From Lawsonibacter celer (lineage in GTDB: Bacteria; Bacillota; Clostridia; Oscillospirales; Oscillospiraceae): 64,000 nt of DNA. Positions within the stretch are counted from its first letter, which is position 1. Each line of letters begins with the position of its first letter. Below are positions 16,164 to 25,789 of the stretch, one piece after another. Under the pieces are notes generated by a model, which had not been told where the DNA came from, did no database searches, and was given only the letters and a program-made list of their open reading frames with translations. The stretch lies in the NCBI RefSeq assembly GCF_014281125.1, contig NZ_JACOEA010000001.1, positions 682,001 to 746,000 on the forward strand. Reading direction: 5' to 3'. Made by a program: the position numbers and the translations under genes.

Positions 16164-17381
16164 TTACGTCCGGTAATCTCCGTTGATCTTTACATAGTCA
16201 TAGGTCAGATCGCAGCCCCAGCAGGTGGCCTGCTGTTCCCCTTCGTTGAGGTTCACGTCAATGACAACCTCGTCCTGGGAGAGAATGCTCTTGGCCAGGG
16301 CCTCGTCAAAGTCCACGCCGGAGCCCTGACGACAGACCAGCACCTCCCCTACTTCGGAGGAGAACTTCACATCCACATATTCCGGGCGGAAGGGGGCCTT
16401 GGAATAGCCCATGGCGCACAGCACCCGGCCCCAGTTGGCGTCCGCGCCGAACATGGCCGCCTTTACCAGTGAGGAGCCCACCACCGACTTGGCCAGGCGC
16501 TCGGCGCTCTCCTCGCTGCGGGCGTGGTGGACCGTGCAGGTAATCAGCCGGCCGGCCCCCTCGCCGTCGGCGGCAATGGCGCGGGCCAGCTGCTCCAGCA
16601 CAAAGTGGAGTGCCTTGGCAAAGACGGTATAGCCCTCGTCCTTCCACTCAAGGAGCTCGTTGCCCGCCATACCGTTGGCCAACACCACGCACATGTCGTT
16701 GGTGGAGGTATCTCCGTCCACGGTCACCCGGTTGAAGGTGCGGGGGACGATCTCGTGGAGGGCATCCTGGAGCAACTCGTGGGTGATAGCGCAGTCGGTG
16801 GTGACAAAGCAGAGCATGGTGCCCATGTTGGGGTGGATCATGCCCGAACCCTTGGCAATCGCGCCGATGGTCACGATCTTTCCCCCCAGGGTGCAGGTGA
16901 CCGCCAGCTCCTTCTTCACGGTGTCGGTGGTCATAATGGCCCGGGCCGCGTCATCGGAGCCCTGCTCCGACAGCGCCGCCGCAGCCGCGGGCAGCCCCCG
17001 CTCAATGGCCGCCAGGTTCAGCTCCTGCCCGATCACGCCGGTGGAGGCCACCACAAAATCCCCCGGCTTCAGGCCCGTGGCCCGGGCGGCCAGAGCGCAC
17101 ATGGCCTCCGCGTGCTCATGGCTGTTGGGTGCACAGGCGTTGGCATTGCCGGAATTGGCCACAATGGCCTGGGCCTCGCCGTTCTCCAGGTGGTCCATGG
17201 TCACATACAGGGGGGCCGCTTTTACCCGGTTCATGGTGTAGACGGCGGCCGCCGTGCAGGCCTGCTGAGACACGATCAGGGCCAGGTCCTTCTTGTCGCT
17301 GTTGTTCTTTTTCACGCCGCAGTGGACGCCGGAAGCCCGGAATCCCTTCGGAGCGGTCACACCGCCGGATACCTGCTTCAT
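16164..17381 (-). CDS. argJ: Bifunctional glutamate N-acetyltransferase / ornithine acetyltransferase
   Basis: 405 residues; recycles the acetyl group from N-acetylornithine to glutamate. The precursor self-cleaves into alpha and beta chains before a Thr nucleophile. Here the site reads KGSGMIHPNMGTML, with Thr188 as the nucleophile and Gly187 before it, where Ala is more usual. The operon has no argA or argE, consistent with a cyclic pathway driven by this enzyme. Confidence 0.95.
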   Translation of the reverse strand: MKQVSGGVTAPKGFRASGVHCGVKKNNSDKKDLALIVSQQACTAAAVYTMNRVKAAPLYVTMDHLENGEAQAIVANSGNANACAPNSHEHAEAMCALAARATGLKPGDFVVASTGVIGQELNLAAIERGLPAAAAALSEQGSDDAARAIMTTDTVKKELAVTCTLGGKIVTIGAIAKGSGMIHPNMGTMLCFVTTDCAITHELLQDALHEIVPRTFNRVTVDGDTSTNDMCVVLANGMAGNELLEWKDEGYTVFAKALHFVLEQLARAIAADGEGAGRLITCTVHHARSEESAERLAKSVVGSSLVKAAMFGADANWGRVLCAMGYSKAPFRPEYVDVKFSSEVGEVLVCRQGSGVDFDEALAKSILSQDEVVIDVNLNEGEQQATCWGCDLTYDYVKINGDYRT

Positions 17382-17397
17382 CTCAATCCCTCCATTT

Positions 17398-18339
17398 TCA
17401 CAGGTTCAGGCCCCGCGTGGGCTCAAACCCCAGCATCAGATTCATATTCTGCACCGCCGCGCCGGACGCGCCCTTTCCCAAGTTGTCAAAGCGGGCGGTG
17501 ATAATGGTCTGCTCCTCGTGGCCATTGACGGTAAGCTCCAGCCGGTCGCTCCCGGCCAGAGTGTTAGCCGCCAGGAAGGTCTCCTCCTGCGCATAGGGAG
17601 CCACCGACACCAGCGTCTGCCCGGCGTAATAGCCGGCCAGGGCCTCACGCAGGTCCTCGGCCGAGGGCCGGCCCTTCAGGCAGCGGTTGTGGAGCAGGAT
17701 GGTGGTGGCCATGCCCTTGTAGTAGTCATCCACGATGGGGCAGAACACCGGAGGCGTCTCCAGGCCGGCAATTTTCTGCATTTCAGGCAGATGCTTGTGC
17801 TTCAGCGTGGTCCCGTAGATACGAGGGCTGTATAGTTCTTCTCCTTTATCATCCGCCTCGTATTGGGCAATCATTTTTTTCCCCCCGCCGGAGTAGCCTG
17901 TGAGGGAGTAGCAGGTCAGCGGGTAATCTACAGGCAGGATTCCCAGGGAGACCAGCGGCGCCGCCGCTGCCAGAAAACCGGTGGCGTGACAGCCCGGATT
18001 GGCCAAAAAGCGTGCTGTTCCAATCGTTTGAGTGGGGTCCCTGTACAGCTCGGCAAAGCCGTATACCCACCCCTCCGCCGTGCGGTGGGCGGTGGAGGCA
18101 TCTATGATCCGGGTGTGATCGTTCTCCAGCAGCCCCACCGCCTCCACTGCGGCGGCGTCGGGCAGGCAGAGGAACACAAGGTCAGCGGCGTTGATCAGGC
18201 GCTTCCGCTCTGTCAAGTCTTTCCGCTTGTCCTCTTCGATCAGCAGAAGTTCCAGGTCCTCCCGGCCGCCTAGGCGCTCATAAATCTGCAGGCCGGTGGT
18301 CCCCTCTTTGCCGTCAATATATATCTTTGGCTTTGCCAT
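17398..18339 (-). CDS. argC: N-acetyl-gamma-glutamyl-phosphate reductase, short (type 2) form
   Basis: 313 residues. It reduces the product of ArgB with NADPH. The Rossmann loop is DGKEGTTGLQIYERL, the catalytic cysteine is Cys117 in NPGCHATG, and HKHLPEM carries the conserved histidines. The protein is about 30 residues shorter than the common ArgC and matches the argC_other (type 2) branch. Its ATG shares one base with the argH stop (TGATG), so translation is coupled. Confidence 0.93.
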   Translation of the reverse strand: MAKPKIYIDGKEGTTGLQIYERLGGREDLELLLIEEDKRKDLTERKRLINAADLVFLCLPDAAAVEAVGLLENDHTRIIDASTAHRTAEGWVYGFAELYRDPTQTIGTARFLANPGCHATGFLAAAAPLVSLGILPVDYPLTCYSLTGYSGGGKKMIAQYEADDKGEELYSPRIYGTTLKHKHLPEMQKIAGLETPPVFCPIVDDYYKGMATTILLHNRCLKGRPSAEDLREALAGYYAGQTLVSVAPYAQEETFLAANTLAGSDRLELTVNGHEEQTIITARFDNLGKGASGAAVQNMNLMLGFEPTRGLNL

Positions 18340-19718
18340 CAGCGATGCGCCTCCACAAATGCCTCGATATGGGCGATCTGGGTTTTGACGCTCTCCGCCG
18401 CCGGGCCGCCGTAGACCTTGCGGCCATTGACGCAGGTTTTGAGCTCCAGGGCCTGATACACATCCGCGTCAAACACATTGGACACGGAGCGGAAGTCCTT
18501 CAGCGGCAGCGTGTCCAGCGTCTCCCCGGTCTTGATGCACATGTTCACCAGCCGGCCCACGATCATATAGGCCTCCCGGAAGGGCATGCCCTTCTTTACA
18601 AGATAGTCGGCGCAGTCGGTGGCGTTGATAAAGCCGCCGGAGGCCGCCTTGCGCATGTTTCCCGCCCTGACGGTAAGGGTGTCCAGCATAGCGGTAAAGA
18701 CCGGCAGGCACATCTCCACCGTGTCGATGGCGTCAAAGACGCACTCCTTGTCCTCCTGCATGTCCTTGTTATAGGCCAGGGGCAGCCCCTTCATCACCGT
18801 GAGCAGGGTGATGAGCGCGCCGTACACCCGTCCCGTCTTGCCCCGGACCAGCTCGGCCACGTCGGGATTTTTCTTCTGGGGCATGATGGAGGAGCCGGTG
18901 GAGTAGGCGTCGTCCAGCTCCACATATTTGAACTCCCAGGAGCACCAGAGGATAACCTCCTCGGAAAATCGGGACAGGTGCATCATGAGGATGGACAAGG
19001 CGGAGAGAAATTCAATTGCAAAGTCCCGGTCGGACACAGAATCCATGGAGTTGTCGGTGGGCCTGGCAAAGCCCAGGGCCTGGGCGGTGGCAAAGCGGTC
19101 CACCGGATAGGTGGAGGTGGCCAGGGCGCCCGCGCCCAGGGGGCACTCGTCCATACGCGCCAGGCAGTCCTCCAGGCGGGTCACATCCCGCTTGAACATG
19201 TTGGCGTAGGCCATCATATAGTGGCCGAAGGTGGTGGGCTGTGCCCGCTGGAGGTGGGTGTAGCCGGGCATAACGGTCTCCAGATGGGCCTTGGCCTTGC
19301 AGACCAGCACCTGCTCCAGGTCCAGCACCTGCCCGATGATCTTGGGAATCTCCTGCTTGACATAGAGTCGGAAGTCCACGGCCACCTGGTCGTTTCGGCT
19401 GCGGGCGGTGTGCAGGCGCTTGCCTGTGTCGCCGATGCGCTGGGTGAGCATGGTCTCAATGTTCATGTGGATGTCCTCGTTCTCCAGGGAGAACTCCGCC
19501 TTGTCCGCCTCAATATCCGCCAGAATGGCCTTGAGGCCGTCGATGATCTTTTCGGCCTCGTGCTCCTCAATGATGCCCTGCCGGCCCAGCATGGCCGCGT
19601 GGGCGATGGAGCCGGCGATATCCTCCCGGTACATCCGCGCATCAAAGGAGATGGAGGAATTAAAGTCGTTTACCAGGGTATCGGTCTCCTTCTGGAACCG
19701 TCCTGCCCAAAGTTTCAT
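18339..19718 (-). CDS. argH: Argininosuccinate lyase
   Basis: 459 residues from the ATG at 19718 (GGAGTG upstream); longer frames extend into a hairpin and are rejected. It splits argininosuccinate into arginine and fumarate. The fumarase-superfamily signature GSSIMPQKKNPD lies in the C-terminal half, with HTARSRNDQVA and GYTHLQRAQPTTFGH as the other active-site segments. It is the second gene of the operon, separated from argG by a strong hairpin. Confidence 0.95.
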   Translation of the reverse strand: MKLWAGRFQKETDTLVNDFNSSISFDARMYREDIAGSIAHAAMLGRQGIIEEHEAEKIIDGLKAILADIEADKAEFSLENEDIHMNIETMLTQRIGDTGKRLHTARSRNDQVAVDFRLYVKQEIPKIIGQVLDLEQVLVCKAKAHLETVMPGYTHLQRAQPTTFGHYMMAYANMFKRDVTRLEDCLARMDECPLGAGALATSTYPVDRFATAQALGFARPTDNSMDSVSDRDFAIEFLSALSILMMHLSRFSEEVILWCSWEFKYVELDDAYSTGSSIMPQKKNPDVAELVRGKTGRVYGALITLLTVMKGLPLAYNKDMQEDKECVFDAIDTVEMCLPVFTAMLDTLTVRAGNMRKAASGGFINATDCADYLVKKGMPFREAYMIVGRLVNMCIKTGETLDTLPLKDFRSVSNVFDADVYQALELKTCVNGRKVYGGPAAESVKTQIAHIEAFVEAHR

Positions 19719-19739
19719 AGTATCACTCCTTACCGAAAA

Positions 19740-19770
19740 GGAAGGCGGCGGCCAGCTGCCGCCGCCTTCC
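19740..19770 (-). terminator. Strong hairpin between argG and argH
   Basis: A 13-bp GC-rich stem (19740-19752 with 19758-19770), followed on the minus strand by TTTT and then the argH ribosome binding site. Probably a partial terminator or RNA-processing site that gives argG more transcript than the rest. Confidence 0.65.
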
Positions 19771-19867
19771 TCAGCCTCGCAGAATTTGCCGCCCCGCGGC
19801 AAGGCAATTATAAAAAATGTGCGGAGCAGGACATGCGCCTACGGAGCACACCGCTGCCCTTGGCAGC

Positions 19868-21082
19868 TTAAAGCTTGCCCTGCTCCCGCAGCGCCTGTAC
19901 CTTATCGGGCAGGCCCCACAGGTTGATGAAGCCCTGGGAGTCCTTCTGGTCGTAGTCGCTCTCCTCAAAGGTCACCAGATTCTCCGAGTACAGAGTGCAG
20001 GGGGAGGTGACGGAGGCGGTGATCATATTGCCCTTATACAGCTTCAGCTTCACAGTGCCGGTGACATACTTCTGGGTATCCACGGCAAAGGCGGTCAGGG
20101 CCTCCCGCAGGGGGGTGAACCACTTGCCGTTGTATACCAGGTCGGCAAAGTCCACCGCCAGCTTGCTCTTCATGTGCTTGGTGTCCTTGTCGATGGTGAT
20201 CATCTCCAGCACCTCGTGGGCCCGGTAGAGGATGGTGCCGCCCGGGGTCTCGTACACGCCCCGGTCCTTCATGCCAACCAGCCGGTTCTCCACGATATCC
20301 AGCAGGCCGATGCCGTTGGCACCGCCCAACTCGTTGAGTTTGCGGATGATGTCGCTGGCCTTCATCTTCTCCCCGTTTACGGCCACAGGCCAGCCCTTCT
20401 CAAAGTCCAGAGTCACATAGGTGGCCTCGTCAGGAGCCTTGAAGGGGGAGACTCCCATCTCCAGGAAGCCGGGCTTGTCGTACTGGGGCTCATTGGCCGG
20501 GTCCTCCAGATCCAGGCCCTCATGACTCAGGTGCCACAGGTTCTTGTCCTTGGAGTAGTTGGTCTCCCGGGAGATCTTCAAAGGTACATTGTGGGCCTCG
20601 GCATAGTCAATCTCCTCGTCCCGGCCCTTGATATCCCACTCCCGCCAGGGGGCAATGATCTTCATCTCCGGGGCAAAGCGCTTGATGGCCAGCTCGAACC
20701 GGACCTGATCGTTGCCCTTGCCGGTACAGCCGTGGCAGATGGCGTCAGCCCCCTCGGCCTTGGCGATCTCCACCAGCCGCTTGGCAATGACGGGCCGGGC
20801 AAAGGCGGTGCCCAGCAGATAGTCCTCGTACTTGGCGCCCATCATCATAGAGGGGATGATTACTTCATCCACCATCTCGTCGGTCAGATCCTCGATGTAC
20901 AGCTTGGAGGCCCCGGTCTTGATGGCCTTTTCCTCCAGGCCCTCCAGCTCGTCCGCCTGGCCCACGTTGCCGGATACGGCAATGATCTCGGGGTTGTTGT
21001 AGTTCTCCTTCAGCCAGGGGATAATGATAGAAGTATCCAGACCGCCGGAATAGGCGAGTACGACTTTTTTGATCTCAGACAT
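19868..21082 (-). CDS. argG: Argininosuccinate synthase
   Basis: 404 residues from the ATG at 21082, preceded by GGAGGTC. It joins citrulline and aspartate using ATP. The P-loop-like [10 protein letters not shown] lies at residues 10-19 and the [22 protein letters not shown] substrate motif ([13 protein letters not shown]) near 115. It is the first gene of argGHCJBDF and lies directly behind the operon promoter. Confidence 0.95.
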   Translation of the reverse strand: MSEIKKVVLAYSGGLDTSIIIPWLKENYNNPEIIAVSGNVGQADELEGLEEKAIKTGASKLYIEDLTDEMVDEVIIPSMMMGAKYEDYLLGTAFARPVIAKRLVEIAKAEGADAICHGCTGKGNDQVRFELAIKRFAPEMKIIAPWREWDIKGRDEEIDYAEAHNVPLKISRETNYSKDKNLWHLSHEGLDLEDPANEPQYDKPGFLEMGVSPFKAPDEATYVTLDFEKGWPVAVNGEKMKASDIIRKLNELGGANGIGLLDIVENRLVGMKDRGVYETPGGTILYRAHEVLEMITIDKDTKHMKSKLAVDFADLVYNGKWFTPLREALTAFAVDTQKYVTGTVKLKLYKGNMITASVTSPCTLYSENLVTFEESDYDQKDSQGFINLWGLPDKVQALREQGKL

Positions 21083-21117
21083 CACGAAAGACCTCCGTTT
21101 GTTTTCTTGATGGAGGA

Positions 21118-21240
21118 ATTGTACCACTTCTCTTTTTAAAGCGCAAGGGGCAATTCGCATAAATATGCGAATTGCCCCCGTTTTATCTGGTGCAACATCC
21201 CAATAATATTCATAATATTCAATTATTGATGAATATTATT
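21118..21240 (-). promoter_or_regulatory. arg operon promoter with candidate ArgR boxes
   Basis: Minus-strand TTGCGC (21141-21146), 17-base spacer, TACAAT (21118-21123). A 14-bp-arm palindrome (21147-21160 with 21165-21178) containing GCATAAATATGC abuts the -35. A second AT-rich inverted repeat AATAATATTCAT/ATGAATATTATT spans 21202-21240 and reaches into the end of the next gene. Both contain ARG-box-like half sites; ArgR itself is not in the window. The first could also act as a plus-strand hairpin. Confidence 0.6.
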
Positions 21241-22345
21241 ACTCAATCGGATAAACCTGCCCGTCAATTACCACCGCGCTGACCTGCTCCAAATCCACCA
21301 GGCGGTTGAAGCAGCAGATCAGCTCCATCTCCGGTCGGGAGCCAAGGGCCAGAGCATATTCCGTATTCTGCAGATTCTTCCCGTCGTCCGACACCACATA
21401 GCGGGTCCCATCGGAATATTCCAGGGCTATATAGCACACCTCGTCAATGTCCCCCGCCTCCAGACGGATTCCAATCGGGGATACCCGCACACATGCCTCC
21501 CTTGTCTCCGGGTCACAGGCGGTCACCGCGGGCAGACTCTCAACGCCTGGAAGCTCCAGCAGGGCCACAAGACTTTTGTCCCGGTGTCCGAGGCCTTCCG
21601 CATTGCGCCGCAGGTCCAGGAACTTAATCCGCAGTCCATCCTCCGCATGCCAGCCACCCCCATCCGCCAGGGCCGCGGTCAGGCAGAGAGACTCCGCCGT
21701 ACTGCGGCTCTGGTCAGCGTACATGCGCCAGCCCGCAGGGCGCCACTCTCCCTCTGTGCAGGTGCAAAACTGTATGGCCACGCCGCTCCCGTCGTACCAG
21801 ACCTCCCCGTCTTCCGGGGCCACCTGAATCCCTTCCACACCGCCGGGCCGCTCCAGCCGATAGGAGATCCGGGCCGTACCTGTATGCTCGTCCAGCAGAT
21901 AGCTCTCCACCGTGAGCGTGTAGTCCCCCACCTGCCAAATATACCCGGTCTCCGGCAGGTAATCCCCCACCTGCCCCAGGGCCTGCTCCCCGTCCAGCGG
22001 CACCCGCTCCTGATTGGGCAGGTTGAGTGTCATCCGGCCGTCTGCATCATAGCGGGTCTCCGCCTGAGTGGACGGCCGGCCTTGCTCTCCAAAGAGGGAC
22101 TGCAGGGCCTGCCCCTGATCCGCCGTCCGTTCCCCCCGGACCACATGATAACCAGCCGCCGCGCCGACGCACAGAGCGGCCAGCACCGCCGCGGCCAGTA
22201 AAACCGTACGCACACGCCGCCCGGTCCACCCGTGCTTTTGCGGACACCGGACCGCTTGGGCACAGGCGCTTCTCAGCCGCTCCTCCACCACGGGAGGGAG
22301 GTCGAGCTCCTGCCCCAGGACCCGCCTCAAGTCAAACTCCGTCAT
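21239..22345 (-). CDS. Probable membrane-anchored anti-sigma factor
   Basis: 368 residues with a cytoplasmic N-terminus of about 45 residues, one transmembrane helix (about 47-68, VLLAAAVLAALCVGAAAGYHV) and a 300-residue exported domain of unknown fold. Starting 12 bases after an ECF sigma gene with GGAGG upstream, it fits the role of the cognate anti-sigma factor. No zinc-binding ZAS motif is visible. Function rests on topology and position. Confidence 0.65.
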   Translation of the reverse strand: MTEFDLRRVLGQELDLPPVVEERLRSACAQAVRCPQKHGWTGRRVRTVLLAAAVLAALCVGAAAGYHVVRGERTADQGQALQSLFGEQGRPSTQAETRYDADGRMTLNLPNQERVPLDGEQALGQVGDYLPETGYIWQVGDYTLTVESYLLDEHTGTARISYRLERPGGVEGIQVAPEDGEVWYDGSGVAIQFCTCTEGEWRPAGWRMYADQSRSTAESLCLTAALADGGGWHAEDGLRIKFLDLRRNAEGLGHRDKSLVALLELPGVESLPAVTACDPETREACVRVSPIGIRLEAGDIDEVCYIALEYSDGTRYVVSDDGKNLQNTEYALALGSRPEMELICCFNRLVDLEQVSAVVIDGQVYPIE

Positions 22346-22357
22346 TGTTTTCCTCCT

Positions 22358-22855
22358 TCACTCCGCCTCATAAATCTGCCGGAACCCAGCCCTGGCTCGC
22401 TTGAGACGGGTTTTGACCGTCTCCTCCTTCAGATCCAGAATCCGCGCAATCTCCGTCGTCTGAAAGCCCTCGCCGTAGTAGAGCAGCAGAACCGTGCGGT
22501 ATTTTTCATCCAAGCTGTCCAGCAGGGCGAGAAATTCCGCCCGGGCATGGCCAGGCTCCTCCCCTGCCGGCTCCGGCACCTCTTCCAGGGGGACACAGCG
22601 CCCCTGCCTCCGCAGGATATCCTGGCACTTGCGGATCAGGATCCGGGTCAGCCAGGTGCGGAAATACCGGGGCTGGCGCAGGGTATCCAGCTTTTCATAG
22701 CAGGACAGCACTGTCTCGCCCATGGCGTCCGCCGCGTCTGCATCGCTGCGCAGGTAGCTGCGGGCCACCTTATAGAGCATCTGCTTCTGCCCCTCCATCA
22801 GCTGCGCGAAGGCCGCGCCGTCTCCCGCCCTGGCCCGGGCGATCAATTCTTCCAT
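22358..22855 (-). CDS. ECF-type RNA polymerase sigma factor
   Basis: 165 residues from the ATG at 22855 (AAGAGGTG upstream). The sigma-2 region contains DAADAMGETVLSCYEKLDTLRQPRYFRTWLTRI and the sigma-4 helix-turn-helix YGEGFQTTEIARILDLKEETVKTRLKRAR. No sigma-3 region is present, as in group IV sigmas. Cotranscribed with a putative anti-sigma factor, so it probably responds to an envelope signal. Confidence 0.9.
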   Translation of the reverse strand: MEELIARARAGDGAAFAQLMEGQKQMLYKVARSYLRSDADAADAMGETVLSCYEKLDTLRQPRYFRTWLTRILIRKCQDILRRQGRCVPLEEVPEPAGEEPGHARAEFLALLDSLDEKYRTVLLLYYGEGFQTTEIARILDLKEETVKTRLKRARAGFRQIYEAE

Positions 22856-22918
22856 ACGCACCTCTTCTTTCTGACCGGTCACATCCATTAGACGGCGCAG
22901 GCATGCCCCAGGGTCCAA

Positions 22919-22949
22919 AAAAGCGCGCCCGAAAAACGGGCGCGCTTTT
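22919..22949 (-). terminator. Rho-independent terminator
   Basis: AAAAGCGCGCCCG (22919-22931) pairs with 22937-22949 around a five-base loop; ends the upstream membrane-protein gene on the minus strand. Confidence 0.85.
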
Positions 22950-22967
22950 CCGCGGCGTTCATCCAGC

Positions 22968-23498
22968 TCAGGAATTCAGGGACTCCTGGGCGCGATAGAG
23001 GAAAATGATGTAGAGAATGCCGGCCACCAGGAGCACGATGGAGGCAATGACCGCCACAACCGCGGCAATCAGACCCAGGAGGGGGATCAGCGCCAGCACC
23101 ATGCAGACCACGGTGATCACCGTGCACACCAGGTACATCTTCCACACCCGCAGGCCCTTATCCGCCTGGAACTCGTCCCCCTTCTCCCGCAGCAGGTCGG
23201 CGGCCGCCTGACAAACCAGGTAGACCTCCACAAGCCCCAGGATGGTGGTCAAAATACTCATAAAGGGTACAAAGGCACTCACAAAGCTGAGCACCAGGTT
23301 GATAATGGTCACCGTAAAAGCAGTTTTGAAGCCCCGATGCACCTCCCCGGCAGTGTACATGCCTACCAGCTGGAGCACCAGCCCCACAATGGCCAGAATG
23401 CCGCCAATCAACGGAATCAGCGACAAAATCGCCAGGATCTCTCCAATGAAGATGTACTTCAGGCCCTTACTGGCCCTGGCGTAATCGTTTCCATACAT
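22968..23498 (-). CDS. Multi-pass membrane protein, function unknown
   Basis: 176 residues with four to five hydrophobic helices (about 17-48, 62-85, 86-100, 122-143, 145-168) and small charged loops. No enzymatic motif is visible. GGAGAAGGGAG precedes the ATG and a terminator follows, so it is a single-gene unit. I cannot assign a function. Confidence 0.7.
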   Translation of the reverse strand: MYGNDYARASKGLKYIFIGEILAILSLIPLIGGILAIVGLVLQLVGMYTAGEVHRGFKTAFTVTIINLVLSFVSAFVPFMSILTTILGLVEVYLVCQAAADLLREKGDEFQADKGLRVWKMYLVCTVITVVCMVLALIPLLGLIAAVVAVIASIVLLVAGILYIIFLYRAQESLNS

Positions 23499-23605
23499 TG
23501 TTGTGAATCTCCCTTCTCCAAATCAGTTTCTCTACAGCCGCTCACACAGTCCGGCTGCAGATTCAGTATAGCGCGCTTTCCCGGTCCTGTCAATGCGCGG
23601 CTGCG

Positions 23606-24310
23606 CTACAGGTGGAACCGGCGGCGCACCTCCTCCCGCAGGGAAGGGACCCGGCGGATGATGATCAGCGGAATGACCATACCCACGCAGACCGCCAGGA
23701 CCACCAGGGACCAGGAGGGAGACCAGGCCCCATGCAACCAGCGATCCACAAAGGCCTCCACCCCCACGGCAAACACCCCGGCGCTGCCGATCACAATGGT
23801 TACACTGGTAATCAGGCTGCGCCGGTAGACCCGCAGCACCAGCCCCAGGAGCAGCACAACCGCGCCGCCCCACAGAATAATGGGCAGCCCCAGCCCCAGA
23901 TACCAGGGCGTGCCGTTCTGGTCCAGGGAGATCAGATACACATAGATGGCCACCGCCGTGATATCCAGCAGCAGCCGCAGCAGCAGGTGCATTCCCCGCA
24001 TGAGCAGCGGCGGCACCAGCCAGATCCACAGCATGACCGCCGCGCCGATCACATAGAGGGACCACACCCGCTCGCTCTGAAGGAAAATGTTGAGCACACC
24101 GCAGCACACGGCCACACAGGCCAGCATAGCGGTAATCAGGATGGACAGCTCCTGCTTCGAGGCGGGAGCCACCTCCCCCGGCTCGGTGGGGAAGGGCTTG
24201 GGGGATTGGGTATCCACCGGCTGGTTGGGATTCACCACCGGGGTATGGCACAGGGGGCAGAAGGACGCGGTCTGATCCAGCTCCACGCCGCAGTTTACAC
24301 AGTAGGACAT
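23606..24310 (-). CDS. Zinc-ribbon membrane protein (DUF6320-like)
   Basis: 234 residues. The N-terminus YCVNCGVELDQTASFCPLCHTPV is a CxxC...CxxC zinc ribbon, followed by a Pro-rich linker and about six transmembrane helices (55-225). It starts 14 bases after the acyltransferase-like gene and is clearly cotranscribed. This resembles the DUF6320 proteins that accompany such acyltransferases in gut Firmicutes; biochemical role unknown. Confidence 0.72.
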   Translation of the reverse strand: MSYCVNCGVELDQTASFCPLCHTPVVNPNQPVDTQSPKPFPTEPGEVAPASKQELSILITAMLACVAVCCGVLNIFLQSERVWSLYVIGAAVMLWIWLVPPLLMRGMHLLLRLLLDITAVAIYVYLISLDQNGTPWYLGLGLPIILWGGAVVLLLGLVLRVYRRSLITSVTIVIGSAGVFAVGVEAFVDRWLHGAWSPSWSLVVLAVCVGMVIPLIIIRRVPSLREEVRRRFHL

Positions 24311-24324
24311 CGCAATTACCTCGC

Positions 24325-25617
24325 TTATTTTGTGCGGTTGCTCTCCACCCGGACAGGCAGCCCTTCCTTGACCAGGAAGCGGAAAAAATCCCGCTCCGTG
24401 TCCGTCTCCACCTGGGTTCCCGCAAAGGTGATGTTCATGGTGTTGCCATAGCTCATGGAGGCACAGTGGACCCGTGGCAGAGTGGCCTGGCCCAGGATGA
24501 CCTCCATCCGCCGGATGTGGGGGCGCATGACCTCCGGCACCGGAAAGGCCCCTGGATTGGTGTAGGTGCCCGAATAGGGCCGCACCCCGGCCAGCTTGTA
24601 GCTCAGGGACATGCTGGGGTTCTTCAGGGCGATGGGGACAATCTGGAGCAGCCGGTTCGTGGTAAAGCGCACATTGCCGGTGAACTGCGCCTGCATTTGC
24701 TGCCGGTTGATGTTCAGGCGCAGGAAATGGTGCACCTGGCTGACAATCTCCTCAAAGGTATACGTTCCCAGAGAGGGATCAATGACCGGGCGAACGGTGA
24801 GGATGAAATTACGCAGGGTCTCGGAGGGAAACCAGGCCCGCAGATTGATGGGGATGGCCAAAGCCACCGGCTTCTCCCGGTGGGGGCGCTCCCGGTGCTG
24901 CTTGTCCACGATGACCTTGAGCAGCACCGCAGTCAGATATTCCGTGATGGACACCCCATACTCCTTCGCCTTTGCCTTCAGCCCGTCCACCGGAACAAAG
25001 CCCATGGTCACATTGAGGGTATAAAAGGGCTCCGGCGTGCCGGCGTTTTGGTAGGCCTTGCCCAACAGCCCACCCCGCAGGGAGCGGCCCGTGGCGTAGC
25101 GGGCATAGGCGTCCTCCAGCTCCTCCCGCCTGGGCGGCTCGTCCACGTCCAGGATTCCGCACTCGTTCGGAACGGGGCAGCCCAGCTCCCGCAGATAGAC
25201 CGCCAGCAGCGTTTTAAACAGCACCAGTGTGCCCGCGCCGTCGGATACGCCGTGAAACACCTCAATGGAGATGCGCTTTTCGTAGTAGTAAAAGCGCACC
25301 AGCCAGCCGTTGTCCTCCTGAAAGCGCACCGGCTGACAGGGGTTTGCGATGTCAGGCCTGACAAACGGGCCGGGGGCGTCGTTGGGTTCAAAGTAATACC
25401 AGAACACCCCCCGCTTGATGCGCATGCAGAAGCCGGGAAAGCGCGGCATGGTCCGGTCCACCGCCCGCTGCAGCACCTGCGGATCCACCGTCTGTGTCAT
25501 AACGGCGGAAAAGCGATAGATGGCCGAATAGCTCTCCTTCTGAATGGAGGAGTACAGCACGCCCGCATTGTCCAGTTTATACCAGGCCGGCTTCCCAGCC
25601 GTTTCTTTTTTCGACAT
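24325..25617 (-). CDS. Condensation-domain-like acyl/alcohol acyltransferase
   Basis: 430 residues from the ATG at 25617 with GGAGGAG upstream. The region EVFHGVSDGAGTLVLFKTLLAVYL carries a catalytic HxxxDG motif of the CoA-dependent acyltransferase / NRPS condensation / wax-synthase superfamily, and the C-terminal half has the matching NLRAWFPSETLRNF segment. It likely transfers an acyl group to a lipid or alcohol. It is divergent from a lipase-like hydrolase, suggesting one acyl-ester pathway (inference). Confidence 0.75.
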   Translation of the reverse strand: MSKKETAGKPAWYKLDNAGVLYSSIQKESYSAIYRFSAVMTQTVDPQVLQRAVDRTMPRFPGFCMRIKRGVFWYYFEPNDAPGPFVRPDIANPCQPVRFQEDNGWLVRFYYYEKRISIEVFHGVSDGAGTLVLFKTLLAVYLRELGCPVPNECGILDVDEPPRREELEDAYARYATGRSLRGGLLGKAYQNAGTPEPFYTLNVTMGFVPVDGLKAKAKEYGVSITEYLTAVLLKVIVDKQHRERPHREKPVALAIPINLRAWFPSETLRNFILTVRPVIDPSLGTYTFEEIVSQVHHFLRLNINRQQMQAQFTGNVRFTTNRLLQIVPIALKNPSMSLSYKLAGVRPYSGTYTNPGAFPVPEVMRPHIRRMEVILGQATLPRVHCASMSYGNTMNITFAGTQVETDTERDFFRFLVKEGLPVRVESNRTK

Positions 25618-25789
25618 ACCGCTCCTCCTCATACATAACTTTTAAAAAGCATACCACGTTCTTACCGCTGGAGCAAGGGGAACCGTGCCGCTGATCTTTC
25701 CCTTTCTTTTACGTGCCTTCCGTGGTACAATAGCCTTACTTTATCCCATTGTGCCGTCGGCACAAGAGAAACAGGAGAGGAAGGTGCCT

